A stretch of DNA of 64,000 nt from Rhodanobacteraceae bacterium ZG21-1 (lineage in GTDB: Bacteria; Pseudomonadota; Gammaproteobacteria; Xanthomonadales; Rhodanobacteraceae), in the NCBI GenBank assembly GCA_021390615.1, contig JAJEJU010000025.1:248001-312000 (forward strand), given 5' to 3'. The notes beneath the pieces were generated by a model. That model was given only the letters and a program-made list of their open reading frames with translations, was not told the DNA's origin and made no database searches. The translations under genes were made by a program, and so were the position numbers. Shown here piece by piece: positions 1 through 8,838 of this stretch (the first letter of the stretch is position 1; each line of letters begins with the position of its first letter).

Positions 1-394
1 CGTCGAGCACGCCGACCTTGGCGCCCTCGGCGGCCAGCGCCAACGCGAGGTTGGCCGAGACGGTGGACTTGCCCACGCCACCCTTGCCGGAAGCGACCAC
101 CAGGATGTTCTTCACGTTCGGCAGCGGCGCCAGTTGCCCCTGCACCTTGTGCGCATAGACGCGGCTGCCCACCGACACGGCAGCGGACTCGATCGACGGA
201 TCGGCCTGCAAGGCCTGCTGCACGCGCGCGGCCAGGGCATGGCTGTCCGCCAGCGGATAGCCGAGCTGCAGGTCCAGCGACACGCGCGCGCCGTCCACGC
301 CCACCGCCCGCACCGCGTCGGCCAAGGGCGCGCCAGTGTGGGGATCGATCAGCTCGGCAAGGAGACGGCGGACCAGGGGTTCGCTCGGCGGCAT
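1..394 (-). CDS. apbC: Mrp/ApbC-type Fe-S cluster carrier ATPase (5' part; runs off the window)
   Basis: P-loop ATPase that carries Fe-S clusters to apoproteins in the cytosol. Read on the minus strand from the ATG at 392-394, the first 131 codons are visible and the rest lies beyond the left edge. Residues about 1-85 look like the MIP18/DUF59 domain that precedes the ATPase in Mrp proteins. Residues 103-111 are the deviant Walker [10 protein letters not shown], followed by SANLALALA, which is characteristic of the ParA/MinD/Mrp superfamily. Xanthomonad Mrp genes typically sit near metG, as here. The family is secure; catalytic and cluster-binding residues further along (CxxC) cannot be seen. 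Confidence 0.9.
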   Translation of the reverse strand, partial: MPPSEPLVRRLLAELIDPHTGAPLADAVRAVGVDGARVSLDLQLGYPLADSHALAARVQQALQADPSIESAAVSVGSRVYAHKVQGQLAPLPNVKNILVVASGKGGVGKSTVSANLALALAAEGAKVGVLD

Positions 395-550
395 CGGGTC
401 AGTCCAGGGGAAAACGGAGGGGTGCTTATTATGCCAGTCGAGGCCCGGTCGCCGGCCGGCAACGGTGAAGGCCAGGTGTTTGCGCAGTGCAGCTTGACGC
501 TCCCGCGGTGCCTCGTCAGTCTCGCCGTACTGTTCCGTACGGGAGACATC

Positions 551-1015
551 ATGAAGCGTTTAATCCGCACTGCCGCCGTCGCGGGCCTGCTGCTGGGCAG
601 CGGTGCCGCGCTGGCCGCCAACGATTCGCCGGTGGGTACCTGGAAAACCATCGACGACGAAACCGGCAAGCCGCGTTCGATCATCGAGATCACCGACCAC
701 AACGGCGAGCTGCAGGCCGTGGTGAAAGAAGTGCTCAACGCCACGCAGGCGGAAATCGCCCGCGACGGCGTACCGCCCAAGTGCACCCAGTGCGACGGCG
801 ACCGCAAGAACCAGCCGATCATCGGCATGACCATCATGTGGGGCGTCAAGAAAGACGGCGACGTGTGGGACGGTGGCCGCATTCTCGATCCGGCCAAGGG
901 CTCGACCTACAAGGTCAAGCTGTCGCTCACCGACGGCGGGCAGAAACTCGATGTACACGGCTATATCGGCTTCTCCCTGCTCGGCCGCAGCCAGATCTGG
1001 GTACGCCAGGAATAA
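551..1015 (+). CDS. Secreted DUF2147 family protein
   Basis: Protein of 154 aa. The first 22 residues form a clean Sec signal peptide (MKRLIRT, hydrophobic core, cleavage after ALA). The mature part starts [17 protein letters not shown] and continues with strands typical of the small periplasmic lipocalin-like DUF2147 family, including IIGMTIMWG and [12 protein letters not shown], and ends [14 protein letters not shown]. The ATG at 551 was chosen because the signal peptide begins there; an in-frame extension upstream has no gene-like character. It is divergent from the Mrp gene with 156 bases between them. Members are usually about 140-160 aa, so it looks complete. No biochemical role is established for the family. 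Confidence 0.85.
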   Translation: MKRLIRTAAVAGLLLGSGAALAANDSPVGTWKTIDDETGKPRSIIEITDHNGELQAVVKEVLNATQAEIARDGVPPKCTQCDGDRKNQPIIGMTIMWGVKKDGDVWDGGRILDPAKGSTYKVKLSLTDGGQKLDVHGYIGFSLLGRSQIWVRQE

Positions 1016-1696
1016 GCCGGCAGGCTGGACGGGCCGGCTTGTGGCGCCACATGCGCTGCCGCCAAACCCGTCCTGCTCGCAGCCCGCGTCCAGGCGGGTG
1101 CGTGAAAACGCGCACCGCCTGGATGACGCGAAGATCGCCGGCCCGGCATGAACTCGGCGCCCGAGACGGTCGAAGCTGCGCTTGCTTCTTTCCCGCAGCG
1201 ACTGGCTTCCGACACCTGCTCTGCGCAGGACTGGCCGCAACACGCTGTCGCCCATTATCGAGACAAACGGGCCGAGGCAGCCCGCATCCACCTCGTCAGG
1301 GCGTCGATCGCCTTGGCCCCCTGGTCCTGGCACAGAGTGCCGGCCGCCATAAGGCAACTCACCGGCGAGCTCGCCGCGGATTTGCGTCATATCGACAAGT
1401 CTTAGTTGCTTCATACGCGCCCGGCCATCAGGCCTCTTCGAAGCAAGCATCCGACCATGCAATAAAATGTCGGCGAGCTGCGCTCTCTGGTCGCCGTCGG
1501 CCAGGACGATCATCGGGCCTCTGGTACGCGAGTCGCACGGAACGGCGTCCAGGCTATACAGATGCGGCCAGATGATTCCATGGCGTTGTTCGCGCCGAGG
1601 GACAGCAGCGAATACGACATTTGGCAGGACCGCAGCGCAGCAGATCAAGTCAACGGACATCTCACTGCGAACGGGAATTTCCGAGTCCATACACCG
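1016..1696. other. 680-base stretch without a convincing gene
   Basis: Between the DUF2147 gene and the first small unknown gene I see only short or low-quality frames (for example 1148-1405 on the plus strand), none with recognisable domains or a good ribosome binding site. The base composition becomes softer from about 1390 onward and continues so through the next three genes, as expected for acquired or decaying DNA. No tRNA, repeat or transposase remnant was recognised. Confidence 0.4.
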
Positions 1697-2113
1697 ATGA
1701 GCTTCGATCTGTATCTGCAAAGTTTCGAGCACGGTAACCTGGCAGGGCTGCCTCGCTCCCTCATCCGCGAGGTTTTTGAGCCTTACCTCGACACCCCTGG
1801 ACCCGATTATTGGGGACTCACGTTCGGGCCTCACAACTCATGCGAACTCTATTTGTCTCCCCTGGAAGGCAACCACGAGCAGATCCATAACATCACGATC
1901 AGTCGCCCCTGTGCCGATGAGCGGCTCTGGCACGGACTTGCCCAGCTGCTCGCACACGGCCAAACCGTGCTTTACTTTCCGGGTTGCGCTGGCCCAATGG
2001 TCATCCACGCATCTGCTGCGCACCATATGCCCGCCGGTATGCTTGAAGCCCTGGGCAAACCGATTGTGGTGGTAGATGGAGCCGACATCGTGCGCCAGAT
2101 ACGGACCGCTTAG
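1697..2113 (+). CDS. Small protein of unknown function, MSFDLYLQ type
   Basis: Predicted 138-aa soluble protein with no signal peptide or membrane segment. I chose the ATG at 1697 (MSFDLYLQSFEHG) rather than upstream starts because small bacterial proteins beginning MSFDLY recur across genomes, while the upstream residues look non-coding. It contains a Gly/Pro-rich middle (DTPGPDYWGLTFGPHNSCE) and ends VVVDGADIVRQIRTA. Proteins of this look are often found near toxin-immunity loci, but no toxin is visible here, so function is unknown. It is the first of three similarly sized unknown genes in softer-GC DNA. Confidence 0.6.
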   Translation: MSFDLYLQSFEHGNLAGLPRSLIREVFEPYLDTPGPDYWGLTFGPHNSCELYLSPLEGNHEQIHNITISRPCADERLWHGLAQLLAHGQTVLYFPGCAGPMVIHASAAHHMPAGMLEALGKPIVVVDGADIVRQIRTA

Positions 2114-2223
2114 CCGGGGGCGGTAGAGGCGCAAGCTGGCTTCACTCAATTCCATCGAGGTATCGGCGCTCTCGACACCTGATTGGATGGCTACAATTCC
2201 GCTCAGTGTTGCACCGGATTTAC

Positions 2224-2616
2224 ATGCTGCCCTCCATCAGTACTGTCCTAAGCATCGAGATGGTCCGCGACGGCGGATCGTTGGCCGCGCACTTTATCGG
2301 CGCCAATGGCTCGAGCTATTGCTTGCACTTTCAACTCATCACCATGCGCGACTCCAACGGCGACGTGCAACGTATTGGCTACGCCAAGCCGGTGGTCTTC
2401 GAACGGCTCGAATTTCGGGAGGCAAACAGGTTTGAATGGCAGGGCATCAACCTGGTCGAAGTGTCCTGGATACATGCCAGAGTTCTACTGCGGCAGCTGC
2501 GCGGTCATCGGTGCAATGACCGGGATTCGAAGTGGCTGGCGGCCATGGAGGAATCGGCGACAGCCGAGGGAGCGCTTCCCCAGGCCGTGGTGTCTTGGTT
2601 GCATGCGCTGAAGTAA
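2224..2616 (+). CDS. Small hypothetical protein
   Basis: Frame of 130 aa from the ATG at 2224; a GTG at 2206 in the same frame would add six residues. It has ordinary amino-acid composition and no signal peptide, membrane segment or motif I recognise. It reads MLPSISTVLSIEMVRDGG, then a beta-rich stretch with paired aromatic residues, and ends in a helical tail VVSWLHALK. It lies about 110 bases after the preceding unknown gene and 88 bases before the next, on the same strand, so the three could be co-transcribed. Coding status rests on length and context only. Confidence 0.5.
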   Translation: MLPSISTVLSIEMVRDGGSLAAHFIGANGSSYCLHFQLITMRDSNGDVQRIGYAKPVVFERLEFREANRFEWQGINLVEVSWIHARVLLRQLRGHRCNDRDSKWLAAMEESATAEGALPQAVVSWLHALK

Positions 2617-2704
2617 GCTCTGCACAGCTCTCGGTCGGCCATGACGATTTTTCAAGCATAGCGGCCGGAATCACCCACTCAGGCGCTCGCAAGGAAAGCT
2701 CTCC

Positions 2705-3187
2705 ATGCCGGATGATTTTGTAGCCGACTCCAAGATCCAGCAGATCGCCGAAGCCTATGCCCTCGATGCCATCGACCTCGCCACGAAGGCATCGGCCGGC
2801 AGGCTCGACTGGAGCGATGCCAGCATCGCCCATGTCGAAACGATCCTGAGCAAGCTCCACTCGCAAGCTGCCAAGGCCAAACCAGCGCCCGAACAGGTTT
2901 TCCAGTTCGCCAAGGCTTTCGGCAGCTATATCGGCGAAACCTTCCGCCGCAATCACGGTGCGTCCTGGGGCATGGTTACGCTTCAGGGCCAATCCTTTCC
3001 GGGCCTCAAGACCGATGGCCCTGCAGGCCTGTTCTGGCCGTGGGGCCGTGTCCAAAATCGGCTCATCAATGGTGCCGAGGACAACGTCTGGCACTACTAC
3101 CAGGCACTTCTGGAAAAGAGTGGATTGCCCGTTCCGAACACGCCAGCCCCGTCGAAAGAATCATGGTGGCGACGCTTCGGCCGCTGA
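2705..3187 (+). CDS. Hypothetical cytoplasmic protein with a Gly-Glu-Trp family pattern
   Basis: Protein of 160 aa starting at ATG 2705, with GGAAAGC about 8 bases upstream. A helical N-terminal half is followed by a conserved-looking core: GSYIGETFRRNHGASWG, then PWGRVQNRLINGAEDN and WHYYQALLEKSG. The pattern (GxYxGE, Gly-x-x-Trp, then P-x-x-R-h-x-N-G-x-x-D) recurs in many small uncharacterised bacterial proteins, but I cannot attach a family name with certainty. No signal peptide is seen. It ends 33 bases before the convergent DeoR gene, marking the right edge of the unknown-gene cluster. Confidence 0.65.
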   Translation: MPDDFVADSKIQQIAEAYALDAIDLATKASAGRLDWSDASIAHVETILSKLHSQAAKAKPAPEQVFQFAKAFGSYIGETFRRNHGASWGMVTLQGQSFPGLKTDGPAGLFWPWGRVQNRLINGAEDNVWHYYQALLEKSGLPVPNTPAPSKESWWRRFGR

Positions 3188-3220
3188 CCCAGGCTTCTAA
3201 GTCGCTAGCGACGACACCGC

Positions 3221-4015
3221 TCAAGCCGCCGGCGGGTCGGCGCGATGCACGCTGACGCCGTGCGCGCTGAACGCCGCGCGCAGACTGCGCCCGGCGTCGT
3301 GTTCCACCACCAGATGCTGCACTTCGCCGATGCCGGCGATGCGATGCGTCGCCACCGCGCCCAGCTTGTCGCTGGTGGCGACGACCACGGTCTCGCCGCT
3401 GGCCTCGATCATGCTGCGCTTCAGCAGCGCTTCTTCGCTGTCGAAGCCCCATAGCCCGCCTTCCGCGTCGATCGCGCAAGCGCCCGGGAAGCACAGGTCG
3501 GCGCGGACGCGCTCGATGTCCTGCAGCGCGCGCGCGCCGACCGCTCCGCCGATGCGCGGATCGATCCGGCCGCCGATCAGCAGCACCTCGAAGCCTTCGC
3601 GCTCCATCAGGATCTGCGCGACGTCGGGCGCATTGGTCACCACGGTGAGGGCGTAGCGCTCGGGCAGCGCCGCCGCTACTGCGGCATTGGTCGAACCCGC
3701 GTCGATCAGCAGCACCTGGCCCTGCCGTACCAGCGTGGCCGCCTTGCGCGCGAGCGCCAGCTTGCGTTCGGCATGTTCCCTGCGCCGCTGCCTGAGCGGC
3801 GCCACTGCGGCGGACAGCGGCAAGGCGCCGCCATAGACGCGCTTGCACAGGCCTTGCGCGGCGAGTTCGCGCAGATCGCGGCGGATCGAGTCCTCCGACA
3901 CGGCGAATTCGACCGACAGCTCGGCCGCCACCACGCGCCCGCGCTCGCGCAAGCGCTGCAGGATCTGCTGCTGGCGCTCCTGCGGCAAAGCATCGGCGGG
4001 ACTCGGCTTGGCCAT
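3221..4015 (-). CDS. DeoR/GlpR-family transcriptional repressor
   Basis: Protein of 264 aa. Residues about 10-65 form the DeoR helix-turn-helix (RQQQILQRLRERG, then VSEDSIRRDLRELAAQG). Residues about 80-240 are the DeoRC sugar-phosphate sensor domain with the typical DAGSTN and TNAPDVA motifs and a late VVVATSDKLGAVA segment. DeoR-type repressors usually respond to a phosphorylated sugar and control linked catabolic or transport genes. Here the gene follows the HAD phosphatase with a 3-base gap and lies downstream of an MFS transporter, all leftward, so it probably regulates this small operon. A likely operator is the AT-rich block at 5999-6034. Confidence 0.9.
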   Translation of the reverse strand: MAKPSPADALPQERQQQILQRLRERGRVVAAELSVEFAVSEDSIRRDLRELAAQGLCKRVYGGALPLSAAVAPLRQRRREHAERKLALARKAATLVRQGQVLLIDAGSTNAAVAAALPERYALTVVTNAPDVAQILMEREGFEVLLIGGRIDPRIGGAVGARALQDIERVRADLCFPGACAIDAEGGLWGFDSEEALLKRSMIEASGETVVVATSDKLGAVATHRIAGIGEVQHLVVEHDAGRSLRAAFSAHGVSVHRADPPAA

Positions 4016-4018
4016 GCG

Positions 4019-4660
4019 CTACCCCTGCGGTTGATCGTCGAGCAGCTTGGCCGCGACCAGTGCCGCACGCAAGCTCGCGGCGTCGCGGAACAGCAGCGCC
4101 TGCATGCCGAGCCGGGCGGCTGCCTCGACATTGCGTGGCGCGTCGTCGATATAGATCACCTGCTCCGCGCGCAGACCGTAGCGCTGCAGCAGGCGCTGGA
4201 AGATTGCCGGATCCGGCTTGATCAACCGTTCCTGCCCGGACACCACCACACCTTCGAACCATTGCAGGAAGGCATAGCGTTCCAGCGCGATCGGAAAGGT
4301 CTCCTGCGACCAGTTGGTCAGCGCGTACAGCGGCACGCCGCGCGCGCGCAGCTCGGCCAGCACCGCCACGCTGTCGGACAGCGGGCCGCCCAGCATCTCG
4401 TGCCAGCGCGCGCGATAGGCCGCGATCAGCTCGGCGTGTTCGGGAAATGCCGCGCTGAGCTGCCGGATCGCCTCGTGCCAGGGCCGGCCGGCGTCCTGCT
4501 GTTCGTTCCAGCCCTGGTGGCACACCTCGGCGAGGAAGTGCTCCATCGCCTGCTCGTCATCGAACAGCTGGCGATACAGATGCCGCGGATTCCAATCGAT
4601 CAGCACGCCGCCCAGATCGAATACCACGGTGTCGCGCGTCGGCGGTTTGGTCATGCTCAT
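4019..4660 (-). CDS. HAD-IA family phosphatase (YihX-like)
   Basis: Protein of 213 aa. HAD motif I is VVFDLGGVLID with the nucleophile at D15. The second acid is replaced by Gly, as in the YihX/glucose-1-phosphatase type. Motif II is ALTNWS, motif III the Lys in LIKPDPAIF, and motif IV YIDDAPRNV. A four-helix cap lies between motifs I and II. It likely removes phosphate from a sugar phosphate or other small metabolite in the cytosol. Its tight coupling to the DeoR repressor (3-base gap) suggests that substrate or product could be the repressor's signal; that is inference. Confidence 0.88.
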   Translation of the reverse strand: MSMTKPPTRDTVVFDLGGVLIDWNPRHLYRQLFDDEQAMEHFLAEVCHQGWNEQQDAGRPWHEAIRQLSAAFPEHAELIAAYRARWHEMLGGPLSDSVAVLAELRARGVPLYALTNWSQETFPIALERYAFLQWFEGVVVSGQERLIKPDPAIFQRLLQRYGLRAEQVIYIDDAPRNVEAAARLGMQALLFRDAASLRAALVAAKLLDDQPQG

Positions 4661-4813
4661 CGTGTTCTAGCCTCGTCTCATGATGGCAGCGGCCATGCTC
4701 GCCGGCGGCGCTGCGGAACATCGGCTGCCTTGCCGTGTCGAGCTGTCTTTCCTGGGCTCGCAGCCTGTTGCGATTTGGCCGTCCATATCGACACCTTGAT
4801 TCGCACCGATCGC

Positions 4814-5974
4814 TCAGCGCGGCCGCACGATGCCGGCCGCCGCAGCGACCAGCAGCAGCAAACCGGCCACCGCCGCCAAGGCTATCGGCAAGTTGCTCGC
4901 ATGGGCCAGAAAGCCGATCAGCGCCGGGCCGCTGAGCAGGCCGGCATAACCCAGCGCCGTGGTGGTGGCCAGCGAGATCGCCGGCGGCGTGCCCGGCAGC
5001 CGTCCGGCGGCGCTGAACATCACCGGCACGATATTCGAGGCGCCCAGCCCGATCAGCACGAAGCCCGCCAGCGCCAACGGCGGCCACGGCGCCAGCGCCG
5101 CCAGCAGAAAGCCCGCCGCGGCCGATGCCGCGCCGAGGCGCACCGCGAACACCGGCCCGAGCCGGCCCACCGCGCGGTCGCCACTCAGCCGTCCGATCGC
5201 CATCGCGGTGGAGAAACAGGCGTAGCCCGCGCTGCTGTAGGCCGCCGGAAATCCGCGCACGTCGCGCAGCAGCACCGCGCTCCAGTCCAGCATCGAGCCT
5301 TCAGCCAGGAAACTGACGAAGCACAGCAGGCCGAGCAGCAGCACCAGGCCTCCCGGCAGACGGAACGGCAAGGCCGGCGCGCCGCTGTCTTGCACGTCGG
5401 GCAACAGGCCGCGTCGCAGCGCCAGCACGATCAAGGCGAGCAGCACCGCTATCGCGCCCGCGCATGTCACCAGCGGCAGATGACAGGCCAGCAGTCCGCT
5501 CATCGCGGCGGCGCCGGCGAGGCCGCCCACGCTGAACAAGCCATGGAAGCCGGACATCAGCACGCGGCCGGCGTGCCGCTCCACCTCGACCGCGTGCGCG
5601 TTCATCGCCACGTCGACCGCGCCGAGGCAGGCGCCGAAATACACCAGCGCCGCAGCCAGTGCCAGCGCGGTCGGCGCCAGCGCCAGCAACGGGATCGCCA
5701 GGCACAGCAGCAGGCCGGCCACCGCGATGACCCGGCGGTTGCCGAAGCGGTGCGCCAGCATGCCGACCAGGGGCATCGAGAACATCGAACCGCCGCCGAA
5801 GGCCAGCAGCACCAGGCCCAACTGCGCATCGTCCAGGCCCAGCCTCGCCTTGGCGTACGGCACCATCGGCGCCCAGCTGGCCATGCCGATGCCCGAGACC
5901 AGGAAGATCGCGCGGGTGGCCCGGATCGCCGCCGCCGGCGGCGCCAACCCAGCCTCTGCTTGCTGCATGTTCAT
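4814..5974 (-). CDS. MFS transporter, YbjJ-like
   Basis: Inner-membrane major facilitator of about 386 aa with some 12 hydrophobic helices. The start is placed at the ATG ending at 5974 (MNMQQAEAG); an in-frame extension upstream crosses the AT-rich promoter block. Similarity to E. coli YbjJ shows in GMASWAPMVPYAK near TM1, FGACLGAVDVAMNAHAVEVE, SGFHGLFSVGGLAGA and FLAEGSMLDWSAVLL. In E. coli ybjJ sits next to a HAD phosphatase gene (ybjI), and here too a HAD phosphatase follows, separated by 153 bases. Substrate unknown; the downstream DeoR regulator suggests a sugar or sugar derivative. Confidence 0.85.
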   Translation of the reverse strand: MNMQQAEAGLAPPAAAIRATRAIFLVSGIGMASWAPMVPYAKARLGLDDAQLGLVLLAFGGGSMFSMPLVGMLAHRFGNRRVIAVAGLLLCLAIPLLALAPTALALAAALVYFGACLGAVDVAMNAHAVEVERHAGRVLMSGFHGLFSVGGLAGAAAMSGLLACHLPLVTCAGAIAVLLALIVLALRRGLLPDVQDSGAPALPFRLPGGLVLLLGLLCFVSFLAEGSMLDWSAVLLRDVRGFPAAYSSAGYACFSTAMAIGRLSGDRAVGRLGPVFAVRLGAASAAAGFLLAALAPWPPLALAGFVLIGLGASNIVPVMFSAAGRLPGTPPAISLATTTALGYAGLLSGPALIGFLAHASNLPIALAAVAGLLLLVAAAAGIVRPR

Positions 5975-5998
5975 CGGCACGACTCGCGGTAGATCGTG

Positions 5999-6034
5999 CA
6001 CAAATATAAACAAACAAGATAAAACGTGCAAACG
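5999..6034. promoter_or_regulatory. AT-rich operator/promoter upstream of the MFS-HAD-DeoR operon
   Basis: A 36-base block of A/T-rich sequence stands out in otherwise 65-70% GC DNA just upstream of the MFS start. On the minus strand it contains iterated TTGTTTG/TTTATATTTG units. DeoR/GlpR-type repressors often bind repeated T-rich half-sites of this kind, and a DeoR gene closes the operon. Its identity as an operator is inference; the AT-rich block itself is plain in the sequence. Confidence 0.4.
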
Positions 6035-6113
6035 CCGACCATGATCCGTGCGATGAGACTGGTCGAATCCGGCGCCGCCGACGAAGATGCCGCTCATCCG
6101 CCGCGAGCCCGCC

Positions 6114-6650
6114 ATGCCGACCATCTTCAGCCATGCCGCCGTACCGCTCCTGCTGGGCGCCGCCGCCGGACGCCGCCGGATCAGCCGTCCGCTGCTGGCC
6201 GCCGGTGCAGTCGCCGCGATCCTGCCCGACGCCGACGTGCTGAGCTTTCGCCTGGGCATTCCCTATGCCGACGCCTTCGGCCACCGCGGCGCCTGCCATT
6301 CGATCGCCTTCGCGCTGCTGGTCGCCGTCCTCGCCGCGGCCTGTCATCGACCTTTGCGCAGCACGCCTTGGCGCGCGCTGCTGTTCGTCGGCCTGGCCGC
6401 GCTGTCGCATCCCCTGCTGGACGCGATGACCGACGGCGGGCTCGGCGTGGCCCTGGCCTGGCCGCTGGACGCCCATCGCTACTTCCTGCCGTGGCGGCCT
6501 ATCCGCGTCTCGCCGATCGGGGCAGGCTTCTTCAGCGCGCGTGGCTGGCCGGTGCTGGCCTCCGAGCTGCGCTGGGTATGGCTGCCGAGCGCGCTGCTGG
6601 CTCTGCCGATCTACCTGTGGCGCCGGCGCCGCGACGCGCGCCAGGCGTGA
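6114..6650 (+). CDS. YdjM-like inner-membrane metal-dependent hydrolase family protein
   Basis: Membrane protein of 178 aa from the ATG at 6114 (MPTIFSHAAVPLLLG); an upstream ATG at 6087 is possible. About four hydrophobic helices are visible. Conserved polar motifs of the PF04307 (YdjM/LexA-regulated) family are present: SHAAVP at the N-terminus, LPDADVLSFRLGIPYAD, FGHRGACHSIAFALL and LSHPLLDAMTDGG. These His/Asp residues are thought to bind metal in a membrane hydrolase resembling phospholipase C folds, but activity is unproven. It is divergent from the MFS operon and 68 bases upstream of metG on the same strand. Confidence 0.85.
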   Translation: MPTIFSHAAVPLLLGAAAGRRRISRPLLAAGAVAAILPDADVLSFRLGIPYADAFGHRGACHSIAFALLVAVLAAACHRPLRSTPWRALLFVGLAALSHPLLDAMTDGGLGVALAWPLDAHRYFLPWRPIRVSPIGAGFFSARGWPVLASELRWVWLPSALLALPIYLWRRRRDARQA

Positions 6651-6718
6651 CGCCGCCGGCGCGGGCCGGCCGCAGCCGCATGGCATAATGCAAAGTCCAT
6701 CCGGAGTGCCTGTACGCC

Positions 6719-8824
6719 ATGAGTCGCCGTCTGCTCGTCACCCACGCCCTGCCCTACGCCAACGGTCCGCTGCACCTGGGCCACATGCTGGGCTATATCC
6801 AGACCGATATCTGGGCGCGCGCGCAGCGGATGATGGGCAACGAGGTGCACTTCGTCGCCGCCGACGATGCGCACGGCACGCCGATCATGCTGGCCGCCGA
6901 AAAGGCCGGGCTGCCGCCCGAGGACTTCATCGCCGGCATCCGCGCCGGCCACGAGGCCGACTTCGCCGATTTCCACTTCAGCTTCGACCACTACCACACC
7001 ACCCACTCGGACGAGAACCGCGAACTGGCCTCGCTGATCTACACGCGCCTGCGCGACGGCGGCTACATCGCCCGCCGCGACATCCAGCAGCTGTACGATC
7101 CCGAGAAGGACATGTTCCTGCCGGACCGCTACATCAAGGGTATCTGCCCGAACTGCGGCACGCCGGACCAGTACGGCGACAACTGCGAGCACTGCGGTGC
7201 CACCTACGAACCCACCGACCTGATCAAGCCGTACTCGGTGGTGTCCGGCGCCACGCCGGTGCTGCGCGATTCGGAGCACTACTTCTTCCAGCTGTCCAAG
7301 TTCGAACCCCTGCTGCGCGACTGGTTCGGCGGCAAGTTCACCGCCGGCGCGCCGGTGGCCAACGCAGGCGTGGTGGCCAAGCTGAAGGAATGGCTGGACA
7401 GCGGCCTGAAGGACTGGGACATTTCGCGCGACGCCCCGTATTTCGGCTTCCCGATTCCCGATGCACCGGGCAAGTTCTTCTACGTCTGGCTGGACGCGCC
7501 GGTGGGCTACCTAGCCAGCTTCAAGGCGCTGTGCGAACGCACCGGCCTGAACTTCGATGATTTCCTCGGCGCCGACAGCCGCGCCGAAATGCACCACTTC
7601 ATCGGCAAGGACATCATCAACTTTCACGGCCTGTTCTGGCCGGCCATGCTGCACGGCGCGGGCTACCGCACGCCGACCGCGCTGCACGTCAACGGCTACC
7701 TCACGGTGAACGGCGCGAAGATGTCGAAGTCGCGCGGCACCTTCATCCAGGCCCGCACCTATCTGAACGCGGGGCTGGAGCCGGAATTCCTGCGCTACTA
7801 CTTCGCCACCCTGCTCAACGACACCCCGGTCGACGTGGACCTCGACCTCAAGGCCTTCGAGGAGCGGGTCAACTCGCACCTGGTCGGCAAGTGGGTGAAC
7901 ATCGCCAGCCGCACCGCCGGCTTCGTGCAGAAATTCTTCGACGGCCGCCTGGCACGCTCGTTCGCTGCGGAAGAAGCCGCACTGTGGCGGGAACTGGTCG
8001 CGCAGTACGGTGACGTGCCGTCGCTGTACGAGCGCGGCGAGTTCGCCGAGCTCACCCGCCGCTTCGTGCTGATGGCCGACCTGGTCAACGGCTACATCGC
8101 CGCCAAGGCGCCCTGGCTGCTGGCCAAGGACGAAGCGCGCCGCGAGGAACTGCACCAGGTCTGCTCGCTGGCGCTGGCCGCGTTCCGTCTGCTCGCCGGC
8201 CTGCTCAAGCCGATCATGCCGGCCACCGTGGCTGCGGCGGAGCAGTTCCTGGCCGCGCCGATCGCCGACTTCGACGATGCCCGCACCGAACTGCACAACC
8301 ACGTGGTCAATCCCTTCGAGCCTCTGCTGGCGCGACTGGACCCGAAGCGCATCGAGGCCATGGTCGAGTCGTCCAAGGAATCGCTGGGCCCCGTCGTCGA
8401 GGAAACACCCGCTGCTCCCAAGAAGAAGCCGATGAACAACGACGCCAAGCCCGCCGCTTCCGCCGCAGCCCCGGTTGCTGATGCTTCCACCCAACTGATC
8501 GGCATCGACGATTTCGCCCGCCTCGACCTGCGCGTGGGCAAGGTGCTGGCCTGCGAGTTGGTGGACGGCTCGGACAAGCTGCTGCGCTTCGAGCTGGATG
8601 CCGGCGCGCTGGGCAAACGGCAGATCTTCTCCGGCATCCGCGGCGCCTACGGGGAGCCGAGCAAGCTGGTGGGGCGCAACGTGGTGTTCATCGCCAACCT
8701 GGCGCCGCGCAAGATGCGCTTCGGCGTGTCCGAGGGCATGATCCTCTCGGCCGGCGACGGCGGCAGCGATCTGTTCCTGCTCGACGCCGACCAGGGCGCC
8801 AAGCCCGGCGCGACGGTGCGCTGA
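6719..8824 (+). CDS. metG: Methionyl-tRNA synthetase
   Basis: Class I aminoacyl-tRNA synthetase of 701 aa that charges tRNA-Met and initiator tRNA. The HIGH signature is PLHLGHMLG (residues 17-25) and the KMSKS loop is GAKMSKSRG around residue 334. A four-cysteine zinc knuckle lies near residues 143-159 (CPNCG and CEHCG). After the anticodon-binding helical domain comes a low-complexity Ala/Pro/Lys linker (about 560-590), then the C-terminal Trbp111/EMAP-type OB fold beginning FARLDLRVGKVLACE, which aids dimerisation and tRNA binding. Length and domain order are normal for the long gammaproteobacterial form. Confidence 0.98.
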   Translation: MSRRLLVTHALPYANGPLHLGHMLGYIQTDIWARAQRMMGNEVHFVAADDAHGTPIMLAAEKAGLPPEDFIAGIRAGHEADFADFHFSFDHYHTTHSDENRELASLIYTRLRDGGYIARRDIQQLYDPEKDMFLPDRYIKGICPNCGTPDQYGDNCEHCGATYEPTDLIKPYSVVSGATPVLRDSEHYFFQLSKFEPLLRDWFGGKFTAGAPVANAGVVAKLKEWLDSGLKDWDISRDAPYFGFPIPDAPGKFFYVWLDAPVGYLASFKALCERTGLNFDDFLGADSRAEMHHFIGKDIINFHGLFWPAMLHGAGYRTPTALHVNGYLTVNGAKMSKSRGTFIQARTYLNAGLEPEFLRYYFATLLNDTPVDVDLDLKAFEERVNSHLVGKWVNIASRTAGFVQKFFDGRLARSFAAEEAALWRELVAQYGDVPSLYERGEFAELTRRFVLMADLVNGYIAAKAPWLLAKDEARREELHQVCSLALAAFRLLAGLLKPIMPATVAAAEQFLAAPIADFDDARTELHNHVVNPFEPLLARLDPKRIEAMVESSKESLGPVVEETPAAPKKKPMNNDAKPAASAAAPVADASTQLIGIDDFARLDLRVGKVLACELVDGSDKLLRFELDAGALGKRQIFSGIRGAYGEPSKLVGRNVVFIANLAPRKMRFGVSEGMILSAGDGGSDLFLLDADQGAKPGATVR

Positions 8825-8838
8825 TCCCGAAGGGCCGC

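Noticed and set aside
1148-1405. Possible 85-aa gene in the gap after the DUF2147 gene
   Set aside because: No homology pattern, no ribosome binding site, and competing frames on the other strand are equally long.
3773-5992. 739-codon plus-strand frame across the DeoR, HAD and MFS genes
   Set aside because: Spans three well-supported minus-strand genes and translates to Arg/Gln/His-rich low-complexity sequence.
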